Positions 1-8,692 of a stretch of 64,000 nucleotides of DNA are shown here, piece after piece. The translations under genes and the position numbers were made by a program. Numbering within the stretch: the stretch's first letter is position 1; the number at the start of each line of letters is the position of its first letter. The notes below the pieces were generated by a model. That model was given only the letters and a program-made list of their open reading frames with translations, ran no database searches and was not told the origin of the DNA. Origin of the DNA: Mycoplasma phocoeninasale (GTDB lineage: Bacteria > Bacillota_I > Bacilli_A > Mycoplasmatales > Metamycoplasmataceae); assembly GCF_012934885.1 (NCBI RefSeq), contig NZ_CP051480.1:496001-560000 (forward strand), written 5' to 3'.

Positions 1-250
1 AGCTATTGCCTTTGGACTTGTAGCAATGAAATTAGGCGCTGGAAGATCTAAAAAAGAAGATAGCATCGATTTTGAAGCAGGAATTTATTTGAATAAATCT
101 TCAAATGATTATGTAAAAGTTAATGACATTCTATTCACTTTATACTCTTCAAAAGAAATTGACATGAATTTAGAAAAAGAAATTTTAGATGCTATAGAAT
201 TTAGTAGTAACAAGCATGAAATTCAAGAGGTTTTTGCGAAATTATACTAA
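1..250 (+). CDS. deoA: Thymidine / pyrimidine-nucleoside phosphorylase, C-terminal end (partial)
   Basis: The frame is open from base 2 and ends with TAA at 248-250, so only the last 82 residues are present. The stretch VAMKLGAGRSKKEDSIDF matches the C-terminal domain of pyrimidine-nucleoside phosphorylases, where a conserved LGAGR-x-KED-x-ID segment occurs. The family converts thymidine or deoxyuridine plus phosphate into base and deoxyribose-1-phosphate in the cytoplasm. The next gene, deoC, starts 27 nt downstream and handles deoxyribose-5-phosphate, so the two fit one deoxynucleoside catabolic operon. Identification rests on a short tail, but motif and neighbour agree. Confidence 0.85.
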   Translation, partial: AIAFGLVAMKLGAGRSKKEDSIDFEAGIYLNKSSNDYVKVNDILFTLYSSKEIDMNLEKEILDAIEFSSNKHEIQEVFAKLY

Positions 251-277
251 TTAATAATAAAATACGGAGTAATTATA

Positions 278-943
278 ATGAATTTAAATAAATATATTGA
301 TCATACAAATTTAGCTGCTTCAGCTACATTTAAGGATATTGATAAATTAATTGATGAAGCTAAAAAATGAGACTTTAAATCAGTTTGCATCCCTCCATCG
401 TATATAAAATACGCAAAGGAACAACTAAAAGGAACTGATGTTTTAGTATGTACAGTTATTGGCTTTCCACTAGGATATAACGCAACTAGTGTTAAAGTTT
501 ACGAAACCAAAATTGCTGTTGAACATGGCGCTGATGAAATTGATATGGTAATTAACGTTGGCCGTTTCAAAGATCAACAATATGAATACGTTTTAAACGA
601 AATCAAAGCAATCAAAGAAGCATGTAATGGCAAATTACTAAAAGTTATTGTTGAAACTGCTCTATTAACAAATGAAGAAATTGCCAAAATTACTGAAATT
701 GTTATGCAATCAGGAGCTGAGTATATCAAAACCTCAACTGGATTCTCATACCGTGGTGCTTCATTTGAAGATGTTAAAATTATGAAGTCAGTTTGTGGAG
801 ATAAACTTTTAATCAAAGCTTCAGGTGGAATTAAGTCAACTGAAGATGCAAAAGAAATGATTAGATTAGGTGCCAGCCGTCTTGGAACCTCAAAATCAAT
901 TGCAATTATGGAAAACAAGACCGATAATAAAGGCTCATATTAA
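278..943 (+). CDS. deoC: Deoxyribose-phosphate aldolase
   Basis: This gene encodes 221 residues, the usual length for short bacterial DeoC. The enzyme splits 2-deoxyribose-5-phosphate into glyceraldehyde-3-phosphate and acetaldehyde. Family sequence is visible throughout: YIDHTNL at the start, WDFKSVCIPP (Trp encoded by TGA at 368-370), VIGFPLGY, GADEIDMVINVG, and KTSTGF, which carries the Schiff-base lysine region. ASGGIKS and GASRLGTSKS follow near the C-terminus. The ATG at 278 has a GGAG Shine-Dalgarno at 265-268. It follows deoA by 27 nt and is followed by a hairpin terminator, so deoA-deoC probably end one transcript. Read with the standard code, the N-terminal third would be lost. Confidence 0.95.
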
Positions 944-970
944 TTTGCATTTCAAATAATAAAATAAATA

Positions 971-1006
971 AACAAGCGCAGAATTTTATCCGGCTTGTTT
1001 TTTATT
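971..1006. terminator. Hairpin terminator between convergent deoC and the doc locus
   Basis: AACAAGC (971-977) pairs with GCTTGTT (993-999) and is followed by a T-rich run on the plus strand. On the minus strand the same stem is followed by TTTATTTATTTT. It lies between the convergent ends of deoC and the 48-codon minus-strand gene, so it probably works in both directions. Confidence 0.7.
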
Positions 1007-1036
1007 ATAAGAAATCTATAAAGTATATTTAAGAAT

Positions 1037-1183
1037 TTACATATCGACGAGTTTTTTCATTGTTTTAATGAAAATCGCTTCGCTTTCAGAAAATTCTTCC
1101 TGTCATCTTTTTTCTCTTTGCTTCATTTCGGATTCACTAATTAAATTAATGTCCCAACTAACATAGTGAATTTTGTTTTTCAT
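1037..1183 (-). CDS. Small 48-residue protein downstream of doc (antitoxin candidate)
   Basis: A short reading frame starts with ATG at 1183-1181 and ends with TAA at 1039-1037, with one TGA-coded Trp. A strong AAAAGGAGAAAG Shine-Dalgarno lies directly upstream, the best reason to believe it is translated. It begins 35 nt after the stop of the Doc-like gene, on the same strand, so the two are probably co-transcribed. The product is charged and helical-looking (ISESEMKQREKRWQEEF in the middle), as many small antitoxins are. I do not recognise a Phd domain, and the Fic-inhibiting motif (S/T)xxxE(G/N) is absent. The antitoxin role is inferred from position only. Confidence 0.55.
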
Positions 1184-1218
1184 ACTTTCTCCTTTTATTA
1201 GCTTATTTCTTAATATAA

Positions 1219-1980
1219 TTAATAACTTATTGTTGTTAAGTTTTTAATTCATTTCACTACTTCAATTCTTATTTTTTCATGTCTGTTGCTTAAGTCGCTA
1301 GTTTGATATTTTCTTAATTTATTTACACAAGATTCTGCGCTGTTTTTTCTGCTATTATTTTCTTTCTGCTCTTTTAATAAAAATGATGAATCTTCAAATG
1401 ATCTATTTGAAAGGCAAATTGCTAAGCACACAATTTCTTCTGCCATTGAGTTTTGAATTCTATCTAAATAATAATTGTAATCACGTCTAGATCAATTAAT
1501 ATAAAATCCAGCTGAGTTCATTAAGGCTTTTAAAAAAGCCAAAGCAAAACGCTTATTGCCATTTTTAAATAAATGAGATTTTAATACTTCCAAAAATAAA
1601 TCAGCAAAGTAGTCGATAATACTTCAATTTTCCATGTATTGGTATTTAAGCATTGACATTTCAATTTTTCTAACTACATCAAAATTTTTATCAAAAATAG
1701 CAAAATCATCTTCATAACCTTCACTATATGTAAGTTTTCTTGCTGTTTCATATGCGATAAAAACATTAGTTTTCATATAATCAAAAAATTGATCTTCACT
1801 TATATTTTCAAAATCTAATATCTTTATACTAAACTCTATCTCTTCAAATTCTTTATCTAAATGATCTCTAAAGTACCACTGATTATCTTTATAGTACATT
1901 TTTTGTGAGTGATACTTTGCTATGAAGTTTTCTAGATTATAAACATCATACTTGCTTGCTATTATTTTAATTTCTTTCAT
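1219..1980 (-). CDS. Doc/Fic-fold protein (death-on-curing type toxin)
   Basis: Reading two TGA codons as Trp joins two fragments into a 253-residue protein. Residues about 132-145 contain HLFKNGNKRFAL, matching the Doc form of the Fic active-site loop (HxFxxGNKRxA) with catalytic His and the Asn-Lys-Arg. P1 Doc phosphorylates EF-Tu; true Fic AMP-transferases usually have GNGR, so a Doc-like kinase is the better guess. At 253 residues it is about twice the length of P1 Doc, with an N-terminal extension of about 120 residues and a charged C-terminal tail that I do not recognise. A Phd antitoxin gene would normally sit upstream; here the upstream gene is upp, and only the 48-codon gene downstream is a partner candidate. 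Confidence 0.75.
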
Positions 1981-2160
1981 TGCTGCACCTTAAATATTCA
2001 ATTATTATAGTAAATATTTAAACATTTCTATATATCAAAATTAAATTATCTAAACTAACATAATTAAATTTATATTAACGATAAATACCCTTTTTTTCAA
2101 CAAATTTATTGATTTTTTCAAGAAAAACACTATTCATAGCTTTATTTTCTTCTTTTAATT

Positions 2161-2190
2161 TTAAAAAAATAAGCACTACTAAATGCTTAT
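2161..2190 (-). terminator. Rho-independent terminator after upp
   Basis: On the minus strand ATAAGCA (2190-2184) pairs with TGCTTAT (2175-2169), followed by seven T. It lies 13 nt after the upp stop codon and separates upp from the doc locus. Confidence 0.75.
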
Positions 2191-2202
2191 TTGTACTAGA
2201 TT

Positions 2203-2829
2203 TTATTTAGTGCCGAATATTCTATCGCCGGCATCACCTAATCCGGGTTCAATGTATTTGCTTAAATTTAATTTGCTATCTAGTGAGGCAAGATAAATTC
2301 CAAAGTCATTTCCAAAATGCTTTTCAACATTTTCAACACCTTCTTTTACTCCAACAAGACAAACGAGTTGAATATTGCTAAATCCATCACTTTTTAACTT
2401 CTTAATTGCATCAACTGCTGAGCCACCAGTTGCCAGCATTGGGTCAATTACAAAAACATAACTATCTTTCGCAACGTTTGGCATCTTATAAAAATATTCT
2501 TGTGCCTGAAAAGTGCTTTCATCTCGAAACATTCCAATATGACCAACTCTCGCCTCTGGAACAAGTTCAAGTAGTCCATCGACCATTCCTAATCCAGCTC
2601 TTAAAATTGGAACAAAAACAATTGATTTATCATATGACATACCAGTAAATTTTTTATTTAATGGTGTAATAATTTCACGAGGTTTCGTTTGATAATTTCT
2701 TAGTATTTCATATACCATTAGTGAAGCAATTTCGTTTAAATTTCTCCTAAATATTGAATGATCTGCATTTTTATCGCGCATATTTGTTAGTTTAATTGAT
2801 ATTAGTGGATGGTTAATTACCTTTAACAT
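2203..2829 (-). CDS. upp: Uracil phosphoribosyltransferase
   Basis: The complete 208-residue frame has the family's usual length. The enzyme makes UMP from uracil and PRPP in the cytoplasm, the main pyrimidine salvage step in mycoplasmas. Visible family blocks are VFVPILRAGLGMVDG, the PRPP loop region VIDPMLATGGSAVDAI, and the C-terminal uracil-binding region YIEPGLGDAGDRIFGTK. The start has an AAAAGGGG Shine-Dalgarno. It appears to be a single-gene unit: a terminator follows it, and 283 bp separate it from the divergent HAD phosphatase gene. Three GCATAAA repeats sit in that promoter region. Confidence 0.96.
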   Translation of the reverse strand: MLKVINHPLISIKLTNMRDKNADHSIFRRNLNEIASLMVYEILRNYQTKPREIITPLNKKFTGMSYDKSIVFVPILRAGLGMVDGLLELVPEARVGHIGMFRDESTFQAQEYFYKMPNVAKDSYVFVIDPMLATGGSAVDAIKKLKSDGFSNIQLVCLVGVKEGVENVEKHFGNDFGIYLASLDSKLNLSKYIEPGLGDAGDRIFGTK

Positions 2830-2866
2830 TTTTACCCCTTTTAATTAATCAAAACTGTGTTTAATT

Positions 2867-2947
2867 GCATAAATTATATTAATAATCGGTACTTTTTGCA
2901 CTATTATTGGCGTTTTTATGCATAAAAGTGGTAATTATTCGCATAAA
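2867..2947. promoter_or_regulatory. Three GCATAAA direct repeats in the upp/HAD divergent promoter region
   Basis: GCATAAA occurs at 2867-2873, 2920-2926 and 2941-2947. The second copy is embedded in TTTATGCATAAA, which is palindromic. The last two are 21 bp apart, about two helical turns. They lie 38-118 bp upstream of the upp start. An operator role is an inference; the 7-mer is AT-rich and could recur by chance. Confidence 0.3.
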
Positions 2948-3112
2948 TACTTTAAAAATTATTTTTATTTTATAATTTATAATGATAAAAAAATTATTTA
3001 GATTTTAATCTAATATATTGAAAAGTAAAGAAAAAATAAAAGAAATTAAACAACTTGTATTTTATTTTTAATATTCAATAGCTAAAAACATTATTATTTG
3101 AAAGGAAATATT

Positions 3113-4072
3113 ATGGCATATAATAAGGATTCTGATAAAAGGAGATTTTTATTTGCACTAGACCTTGACGGCACATTATTAGCTGATTCAGGAGCTGGAA
3201 CAGTTCACCCCAAAACTGAAGAAGCAATAAAAAGAGCCGTTAAAGAAGGACACATTGTTTCAATCATTACTGGTCGTCCATGAAGAAGCACCATGCCAGT
3301 TTATGAGAAACTGGGCCTAAATGCAATAGTAGGTAATTACAACGGAGCACATATTCATAATCCTGCTGATCCATTTTTTATTCCAACTATTACATATTTA
3401 GACTTAAATGAAGTTCTATATATTTTAGGAGATGAAAAAGTAAAAAAAGAAATTACCAATTATGCAATTGAAGGACCAGACTGGGTACAACTAATGCATC
3501 GTGATCCAAACCTTGAAAAAGTCTTTGGTTTTAATCAAGCAACTAAATTTAGAGAAAATATTAACCTAGAAAAAATTCCGCTAAAACCAACAGGAATTGT
3601 CTTTGACGTTCAAAAAAGTACAGATGTAATTGAATTACTAACATATCTAAAAAGAAAATACGGTGATCTAGGAGAATTCTCTTCATGATCAAAAGGTGAA
3701 GGTTTAAGTCCAGTATTCGACATTACATCAATTGGAGTGGATAAAGGAAAAGTTATTTCACTAATGATGAGATACTACAACATCAACATTGATGATACTG
3801 TTGTTATGGGAGATTCTTATAATGATTTAAGTATGTTTGAAGTTGGAAATGTTGGCGTTGCCCCAGCTAATGCTGAGCCATTAATTAAAAAGATGTCAAC
3901 TGTTGTGATGAAACAAACCAACCGTGAAGGTGCTGTCGGATACTTTATCGAAGCATTTCTAAATGATCCGGAAAAATACATTAAAAAGGCAAAAGAGAAG
4001 AAAAATCAAGAAAAGAAAAATTTAAGTACCGTTAAAGCAGACACTTTCTTTAATGGTGAAGGTAAGGAATAG
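3113..4072 (+). CDS. Cof-type HAD-superfamily phosphatase
   Basis: The 319-residue protein has all HAD motifs: FALDLDGTLL near residue 13 (nucleophile Asp), SIITGRPW (motif II, with a TGA-coded Trp), the Lys in GVDKGKVI, and VVMGDSYNDLSMF (metal-binding Asp pair). Its alpha/beta cap lies between motifs II and III, as in Cof/YidA-type proteins that hydrolyse phosphosugars, flavin phosphates or pyridoxal phosphate. The true substrate cannot be read from sequence. ATG at 3113 is preferred over an in-frame TTG at 3098 because AAAGGAAA lies just upstream. A Lys/Glu-rich tail ends 2 nt before the RNase HIII gene, so the two are probably translated from one mRNA. Confidence 0.9.
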
Positions 4073-4074
4073 TA

Positions 4075-4776
4075 GTGAGTGAATTTGATAAATTAATTGG
4101 AGTTGATGAAACTGGCGTTGGGGATTATTTTACTCCCGTTGTTTCAGTAGCGTGCTATATCCCTGAAGAGAACATTGAAAAAGTTCGCGAAATGGGAGTA
4201 AAAGATAGTAAAAAACTAACAGATAACAAAATTGTTGAAATTGCAGAAAAAATAAAACCCTATGTTTTGTTCAAAAAAAATGTGCTTTCGCAAAGGGGAT
4301 ATAATAACTTAATTAAGAATGATATTAATAATAACGAAATTAAGACCCTAAGCCATCTAAATTCAATTAATCAACTTTTAAAAATGTTAAAGAAGTCAGT
4401 TGATGTCATTATTGATCAATATACTAATTCTTATGAAACCTTTGAAAATCATATTGAAAAACTTCAATCAATTACTTGAATGAAGGTTCGTAAGCCAAAA
4501 GTAAATATTATTCTAAAAACCAAAGCTGAAGATGAATCACTATCAGTAGCCGCGGCATCAATTTTGGCACGAGCAATCATGCTTGAATATTTAAAAGAAC
4601 AAAACGCTGAATTTGGTGTTGATTTTAAATTAGGAGCTGGCCCTGAAGTAGATGCTCAAGCAGCGAAATTAATCCAGGAGCGTGGTGAAGCAATACTATA
4701 TCAAGTTGCTAAAGTCTCATTTAAAACTACCAATAAAGCAAAAGACTCTATTGAAAAAACAAAACTTCTAGACTAG
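4075..4776 (+). CDS. rnhC: Ribonuclease HIII (short form)
   Basis: The enzyme cleaves the RNA strand of RNA-DNA hybrids, such as R-loops and Okazaki primers. The catalytic segment IGVDETGVGDYFTP (residues about 8-21) fits RNase HIII (GxDExGxGDYFGP), with Thr replacing the usual Gly. Further acidic residues occur in KDSKKLTD, VIIDQY and KAEDESLSVAAASILAR. The protein is 233 residues, against about 300 for typical RNase HIII, because the N-terminal TBP-like substrate-binding domain is missing. The GTG start at 4075 lies 2 nt after the HAD stop, so expression is probably coupled. One TGA encodes Trp at 4477-4479. RNase HII is the alternative, but DYF favours HIII. Confidence 0.85.
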
Positions 4777-4792
4777 TGCTAAAAGTTTTTTT
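4761..4792 (+). terminator. Probable terminator after rnhC
   Basis: AAAACTT (4761-4767) pairs with AAGTTTT (4783-4789) and runs into T. An internal CTAG-A-CTAG could extend the stem. The left arm overlaps the end of rnhC. Confidence 0.45.
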
Positions 4793-5189
4793 ATTGCTTT
4801 TGAATACTTTCTTGAATTTTTTGTGCCACAATTTCTTTTGAAATTAGTGTACCCATTATAAAGGGAATAAACCAAACTAAAACTAATATTAAAGAAAAAG
4901 TCAATAAATAATATTTTTTTAGTTGAAGATTATTTGCTTTTTTTGCCGCCTGATATTTAATGGCAGTTAGCACCAAAATGGCTATGAGATTCACTAAAAG
5001 TAAAATAATAAAAATGATAGCTATTGGATTTTTTACAAAAAACTCACCGATTGCGCTATTTGAACTTAGAAATAGTATGGTCATTGCAATATTTCCAGCA
5101 AGAAAAACAAAAAATAGGATTGTTAATCAAAAACTAGCGGCAATAATACTATTTTCTTTTTTTATTTTTTTATCTAAGATAATTTTCAT
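4791..5189 (-). CDS. Small membrane protein, unknown function
   Basis: The 132-residue frame starts at ATG 5189 with AGGAAAAA upstream; one TGA encodes Trp. Three hydrophobic segments are visible: ASFWLTILFFVFLAGNI, AIIFIILLLVNLIAILVL and LLTFSLILVLVWFIPFIM. A Lys-rich N-terminus and a short Lys/Gln tail flank them. I do not recognise the family. It is transcribed divergently from the nicotinate phosphoribosyltransferase gene and converges with rnhC, so it forms its own unit. Confidence 0.75.
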
Positions 5190-5302
5190 ATTTTTCCTAT
5201 CACATAAATTTTATAACAAAAATCGTTTGTTTAGATATTCTTGTTTTTTAGTTATCTATTGAAAAATTAGAATAAAATTATATTAAAATAGAAAGAAGAT
5301 AT

Positions 5303-6301
5303 ATGAAGCTAAAAGACCTAATTTCAATTTATTTTTTCAAGACCGAAAAAATTGCTAAAGACTTCCGCAAAGACAATATTGTTACCTTACAATTTTTCCA
5401 GCGATCAAATGATGTTAAACTATGTGGTATAAATGAAGTTCTAGCTTTGCTTGCTAAAAATACTAACACAAAAAAATACACAATTCGTTATCTCCCTGAG
5501 GGCAGCATCGTTAACGATAGAGAAGTAGTTTTAGAGCTTGAAGGGCACTATTATGAATTTGGAATCTGAGAAGGGATGATTGATGGAATTCTAGCACGAC
5601 AGAGTTCAATTGCAACCAATGCATACCATATTATGAAAGCTGCTAAAAATAAATTTGTTATTAGTATGGCTGACCGAGCAGATCATTATCGTAACCAAAT
5701 AGCCGATGCTTATGCCCTTGGTATTGGTGGGATTCACAACTATTCAACTATGGCGAGCTCTAACCATGATCCAAATCACACTTTTGGTAGTATGCCTCAT
5801 GCTTTAATTCAAATGTTTGATGGTGATATTATTCGCGCATGCCATGCCTATAAAAAAGCCTTTCCAAAATCGGATTTATATGCACTAGTTGATTTTAATA
5901 ATGATGTTATTAGTGACTCACTAGCTTGCTTAAAAGTTTTTGGCAAAGAACTTTGCGGAGTTAGGGTTGATACTTCTAAATCCATGCGTGATAGAATGTT
6001 TGCTGAAGACAAAAATGAATTTGGTGTAACTGTAAATCAAGTTAAAAATCTTCGAAAAGCTCTTGACGAGCATGGCGGTTCACATGTTAAAATTATTGTA
6101 TCAAGCGGTTTTGATGCCAAGCGTATTGCTGAATTTGAAGAAAATAAGGCTCCAGTTGATATCTATGGTGTCGGAGCATCACTACTAAAGATTTGAGTGA
6201 ATTTTAGCGCTGATGCCACTAAACTAGACGGCAAAAAAATTGCTAAGGCGGGACGAGGCTATAGCTTCAATCCGAAATTGCAACTTTGGAAAGGAAAATA
6301 A
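5303..6301 (+). CDS. pncB: Nicotinate phosphoribosyltransferase
   Basis: The 332-residue protein resembles the short mycoplasma nicotinate phosphoribosyltransferase, which makes nicotinate mononucleotide from nicotinate and PRPP for NAD synthesis. The type II phosphoribosyltransferase barrel shows in the N-terminal FFQRSNDVKLCG, the central SMADRADHYRNQIADAYALG, a His/Asn-rich loop (SSNHDPNHTFGS), LYALVDFNNDV and GVRVDTSK, and the phosphate-binding IIVSSGFDAKRI with DIYGVGASL. Two TGA codons encode Trp. The start has GAAAGAAG upstream. The stop overlaps the next ATG by one base, so the two genes are co-translated. Confidence 0.88.
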
Positions 6302-6969
6302 TGACTGATTTTGAAGATACAAAAAAAACTAAAAAATTAAATGCTAAAAACCAGTTTTTCAATTTTCTTGGTGTGACTGCGGTAATGTCGTTTTTAATCA
6401 TAGGAATAATTTTAATTCTCGCAGCTTCTGATGTTTTTGGACAAATTTCACGTGCTGGAAAAATAGCAAGCTATATTTTTGGAATTATTTTTCTAATCAT
6501 ATTTACTTTCATTATTATCAAGATTATTATAATTCTCAAATCTGAGAATAAATACCAAAAGCAAGCGATTGACTGTGATAAGCTCTTTAACGATTTAAAT
6601 TCTTCTGAAGAACAAATGAAGCTTCATAGTGATTTTAATGAAAACTTTGAAAAATTAAAACTGCCAAGAAATACCTTTTTAGGATTTCTTTACAGCTTTG
6701 AAAAAAAATCATTTAAGCGTGATGATATTGATCTCAAGTCACTTGAAGTTATTTTGCTAATTGAAGAGATGATAATTAAAACAAGTGCTGATTATGGTTA
6801 TTTTGATGTATATTTAGCAATTGAATTGATGAAAAGTATGAATAAGAAATTTGTTTGAAAAGGTGACTTTAAAAGATATAAAACTTATTTTGAATACTTA
6901 AGAAAAATTATCCGTTCAGCTGATGAGTATGTTCGACTAACATTTGTTTCAACAACCACTACCAAATAA
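6301..6969 (+). CDS. Two-helix membrane protein, unknown function
   Basis: The 222-residue protein begins at ATG 6301, one base inside the pncB stop (TAATG), with AAGGAAAA inside the pncB end as ribosome-binding site. Two hydrophobic helices lie near residues 28-48 and 60-82. A charged, probably cytoplasmic domain of about 140 residues follows, with one TGA-coded Trp. I do not recognise the family. Tight coupling to pncB suggests co-regulation rather than a known NAD role. Confidence 0.75.
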
Positions 6970-6985
6970 TCTAAACTAGCAGAAC

Positions 6986-7008
6986 AAAACTGTGAGTTTT
7001 TTTATTTT
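6986..7008 (+). terminator. Short terminator hairpin after the pncB operon
   Basis: AAAACT (6986-6991) and AGTTTT (6995-7000) form a stem with loop GTG, followed by a T-rich stretch, 17 nt after the stop codon. Confidence 0.45.
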
Positions 7009-7028
7009 AATTTTTGATTTCGGTATAA

Positions 7029-7049
7029 AAAAACGAGAAATCTCGTTTT
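7029..7049. terminator. Bidirectional terminator
   Basis: AAAACGAGA and TCTCGTTTT form a nine-pair stem with loop AA at 7030-7049. It ends the minus-strand nuclease lipoprotein, whose stop codon (7050-7048) overlaps it, and can back up termination of the plus-strand pncB operon. Confidence 0.7.
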
Positions 7050-8598
7050 AATTAATTTCTTCTAAGCTTACTGCAACACCTTTATTTTTAAAAACAAAGT
7101 TGTTATCATTTTCAAAATATACTTTGATAAGTTCTGGATAGTCAATGAATGGATTGCGATTTGTTTGGTGTTTGTAAATAGCATTATTACGATCTAAATC
7201 AAACTGTGAGATATTATCTTTATATGCTCACTTAAGCATTGTACCTAAGAAATTTGCTTTGATGCTGTAAACACCATTTTTCTGCTCAAAGAATCTTTGA
7301 GCATTTTTATTTTGAGCAAGGTCTTTATCTCGGTATGTTAGTGCAAAGTATAAATAAGCTCTGGCAACATCTCCTTTGAATTCATCAATTACTTCGCAAA
7401 CATCTTTTCCATCTTCTTCAGAAACTCCTACTAGCGTTCCATTTTTAGAAGTATAGTGAGCATTTGTTACTGTACCATAAGGTAAATTTCCATGTAGTTC
7501 GTTGACTTTTTTGTCTGTTGGTCATACATGATGAGCATCTATCCTCATTAAATTTTCACTACCTCATCAGCTTTGGGGAACTAGATGCTCGCGATTCATC
7601 CCTTCACCTTCTTTTTTTCCTTTATCTCGAAATTCTCCATGTTTAAACACAAAAGGGTCACTTTCTTTTATATTTTCTCCATAAATGTCCAAGACTGTTC
7701 CATCATTTTCATAGTATTTATCTACAAAGGCATCTTTATATGTATTAAATAGGTCTGAATATTCATGGTTTTCATTTCTATGAGCTTCTTGAATTTGAAA
7801 TAGTTTATTTCTTAACTCATCACCTTTTAAACCATTCAAACTTTTATAAAAATCATTTCCACTATCGTATTTTAAGCTGTGCCTGGGATCTAGAACTGGT
7901 GCTGATGTTTCAGTTCTATTTGCTTTCGCTTTCTTGTCATCTTTTTTTTCACTAGGCTTTATATTAATTTTTTCATCTTCAGTTTTGTCTAGTTTAATTT
8001 TACTTTCAAACGCTTGTTCAGATACACTTGGAGCATTTTTTCCTTTGTATTCAATCAATTTATATTTAATTGTTAGAATTTTTGTTTCCTGATCAAAGTT
8101 GTATTCTAATTCTGAATTAATTCGGTTTTTGTCGTCCACTGGACTTTTAGATGAGCCCAATTGTAGACCTCGTCTTATTTTTGTTTTTAGACTAATAACA
8201 TATTCTAAAGTTTCTCAATCATCTCGTCTTGGTCTTTTGCTGTTGAATGCTAACATATTTTTTGAAAATGAATAAAATAATTTTTCGCCTTTAGATATTT
8301 TTTCTAAAACTTTAGCTTGGTCTTTTACCAAAACATTTAGTAAATTATTTCCATATTTTGATAATTCATCAAGTGACTTAATATTTTCTGGGTAAGTTAT
8401 AACATCTTCTTGTTGGCCTCCACCTTGTTGGCTGCCACCTTGTTGGTTTCCTCCTCCTTGTTGGCCTCCGCCTTGTTGGTTTCCTCCACCTTGTTGGCCT
8501 CCACCATCTTTTTTAGTTTCTGTACATGACGCTGCTATCAATGGCATTATTGGTAATGTCACTAAACCTAAGATTGTAAATAGAGATTTTTTCTTCAT
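7048..8598 (-). CDS. Lipoprotein with endonuclease I (EndA/NucM-type) domain
   Basis: The 516-residue precursor starts with a lipoprotein signal (LIAASC, lipid-modified Cys25). A Gly/Gln tract at about residues 31-60 forms a linker, followed by about 240 residues of unrecognised sequence. The C-terminal part has the endonuclease I signature: NREHLVPQSWWG, then DAHHVWPTDKKVNELHGNLP, with the ββα-metal His and Asn residues of EndA-type nucleases. Membrane-bound nucleases let mycoplasmas degrade external DNA and RNA for the salvage enzymes encoded nearby. Two adjacent TGA codons encode WW. AAGGAA precedes ATG 8598. The gene heads away from, and lies downstream of, a second lipoprotein gene. Confidence 0.88.
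8408..8508. repeat. Gly/Gln-coding minisatellite inside the nuclease lipoprotein
   Basis: Imperfect repeats of about 15-18 bp built on CCACCTTGTTGG (plus strand) encode GGGQQ and GGGNQQ units. Tandem in-frame repeats of this kind can change copy number by slippage and alter the length of the surface linker without breaking the frame. Confidence 0.75.
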
Positions 8599-8692
8599 AT
8601 ATTTTGTTCCTTACTTTCTATTTTCTGTTAGAAAATTATTGATTTATTTTAATTTTAATTGATTTTCCGATTTATTTTTTTAGTTACTCTTT

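Noticed and set aside
574-918. Long antisense frames opposite deoC, parC, parE, gatB and the giant lipoproteins
   Set aside because: They are mirror frames of strongly coding genes, lack ribosome-binding sites and have no recognisable protein features.
2091-2150. A 20-codon minus-strand frame (MNSVFLEKINKF...) between upp and the doc gene, where a Phd antitoxin would be expected
   Set aside because: No Shine-Dalgarno, far too short for Phd, and it follows a terminator. It could be a relic, but nothing supports translation.
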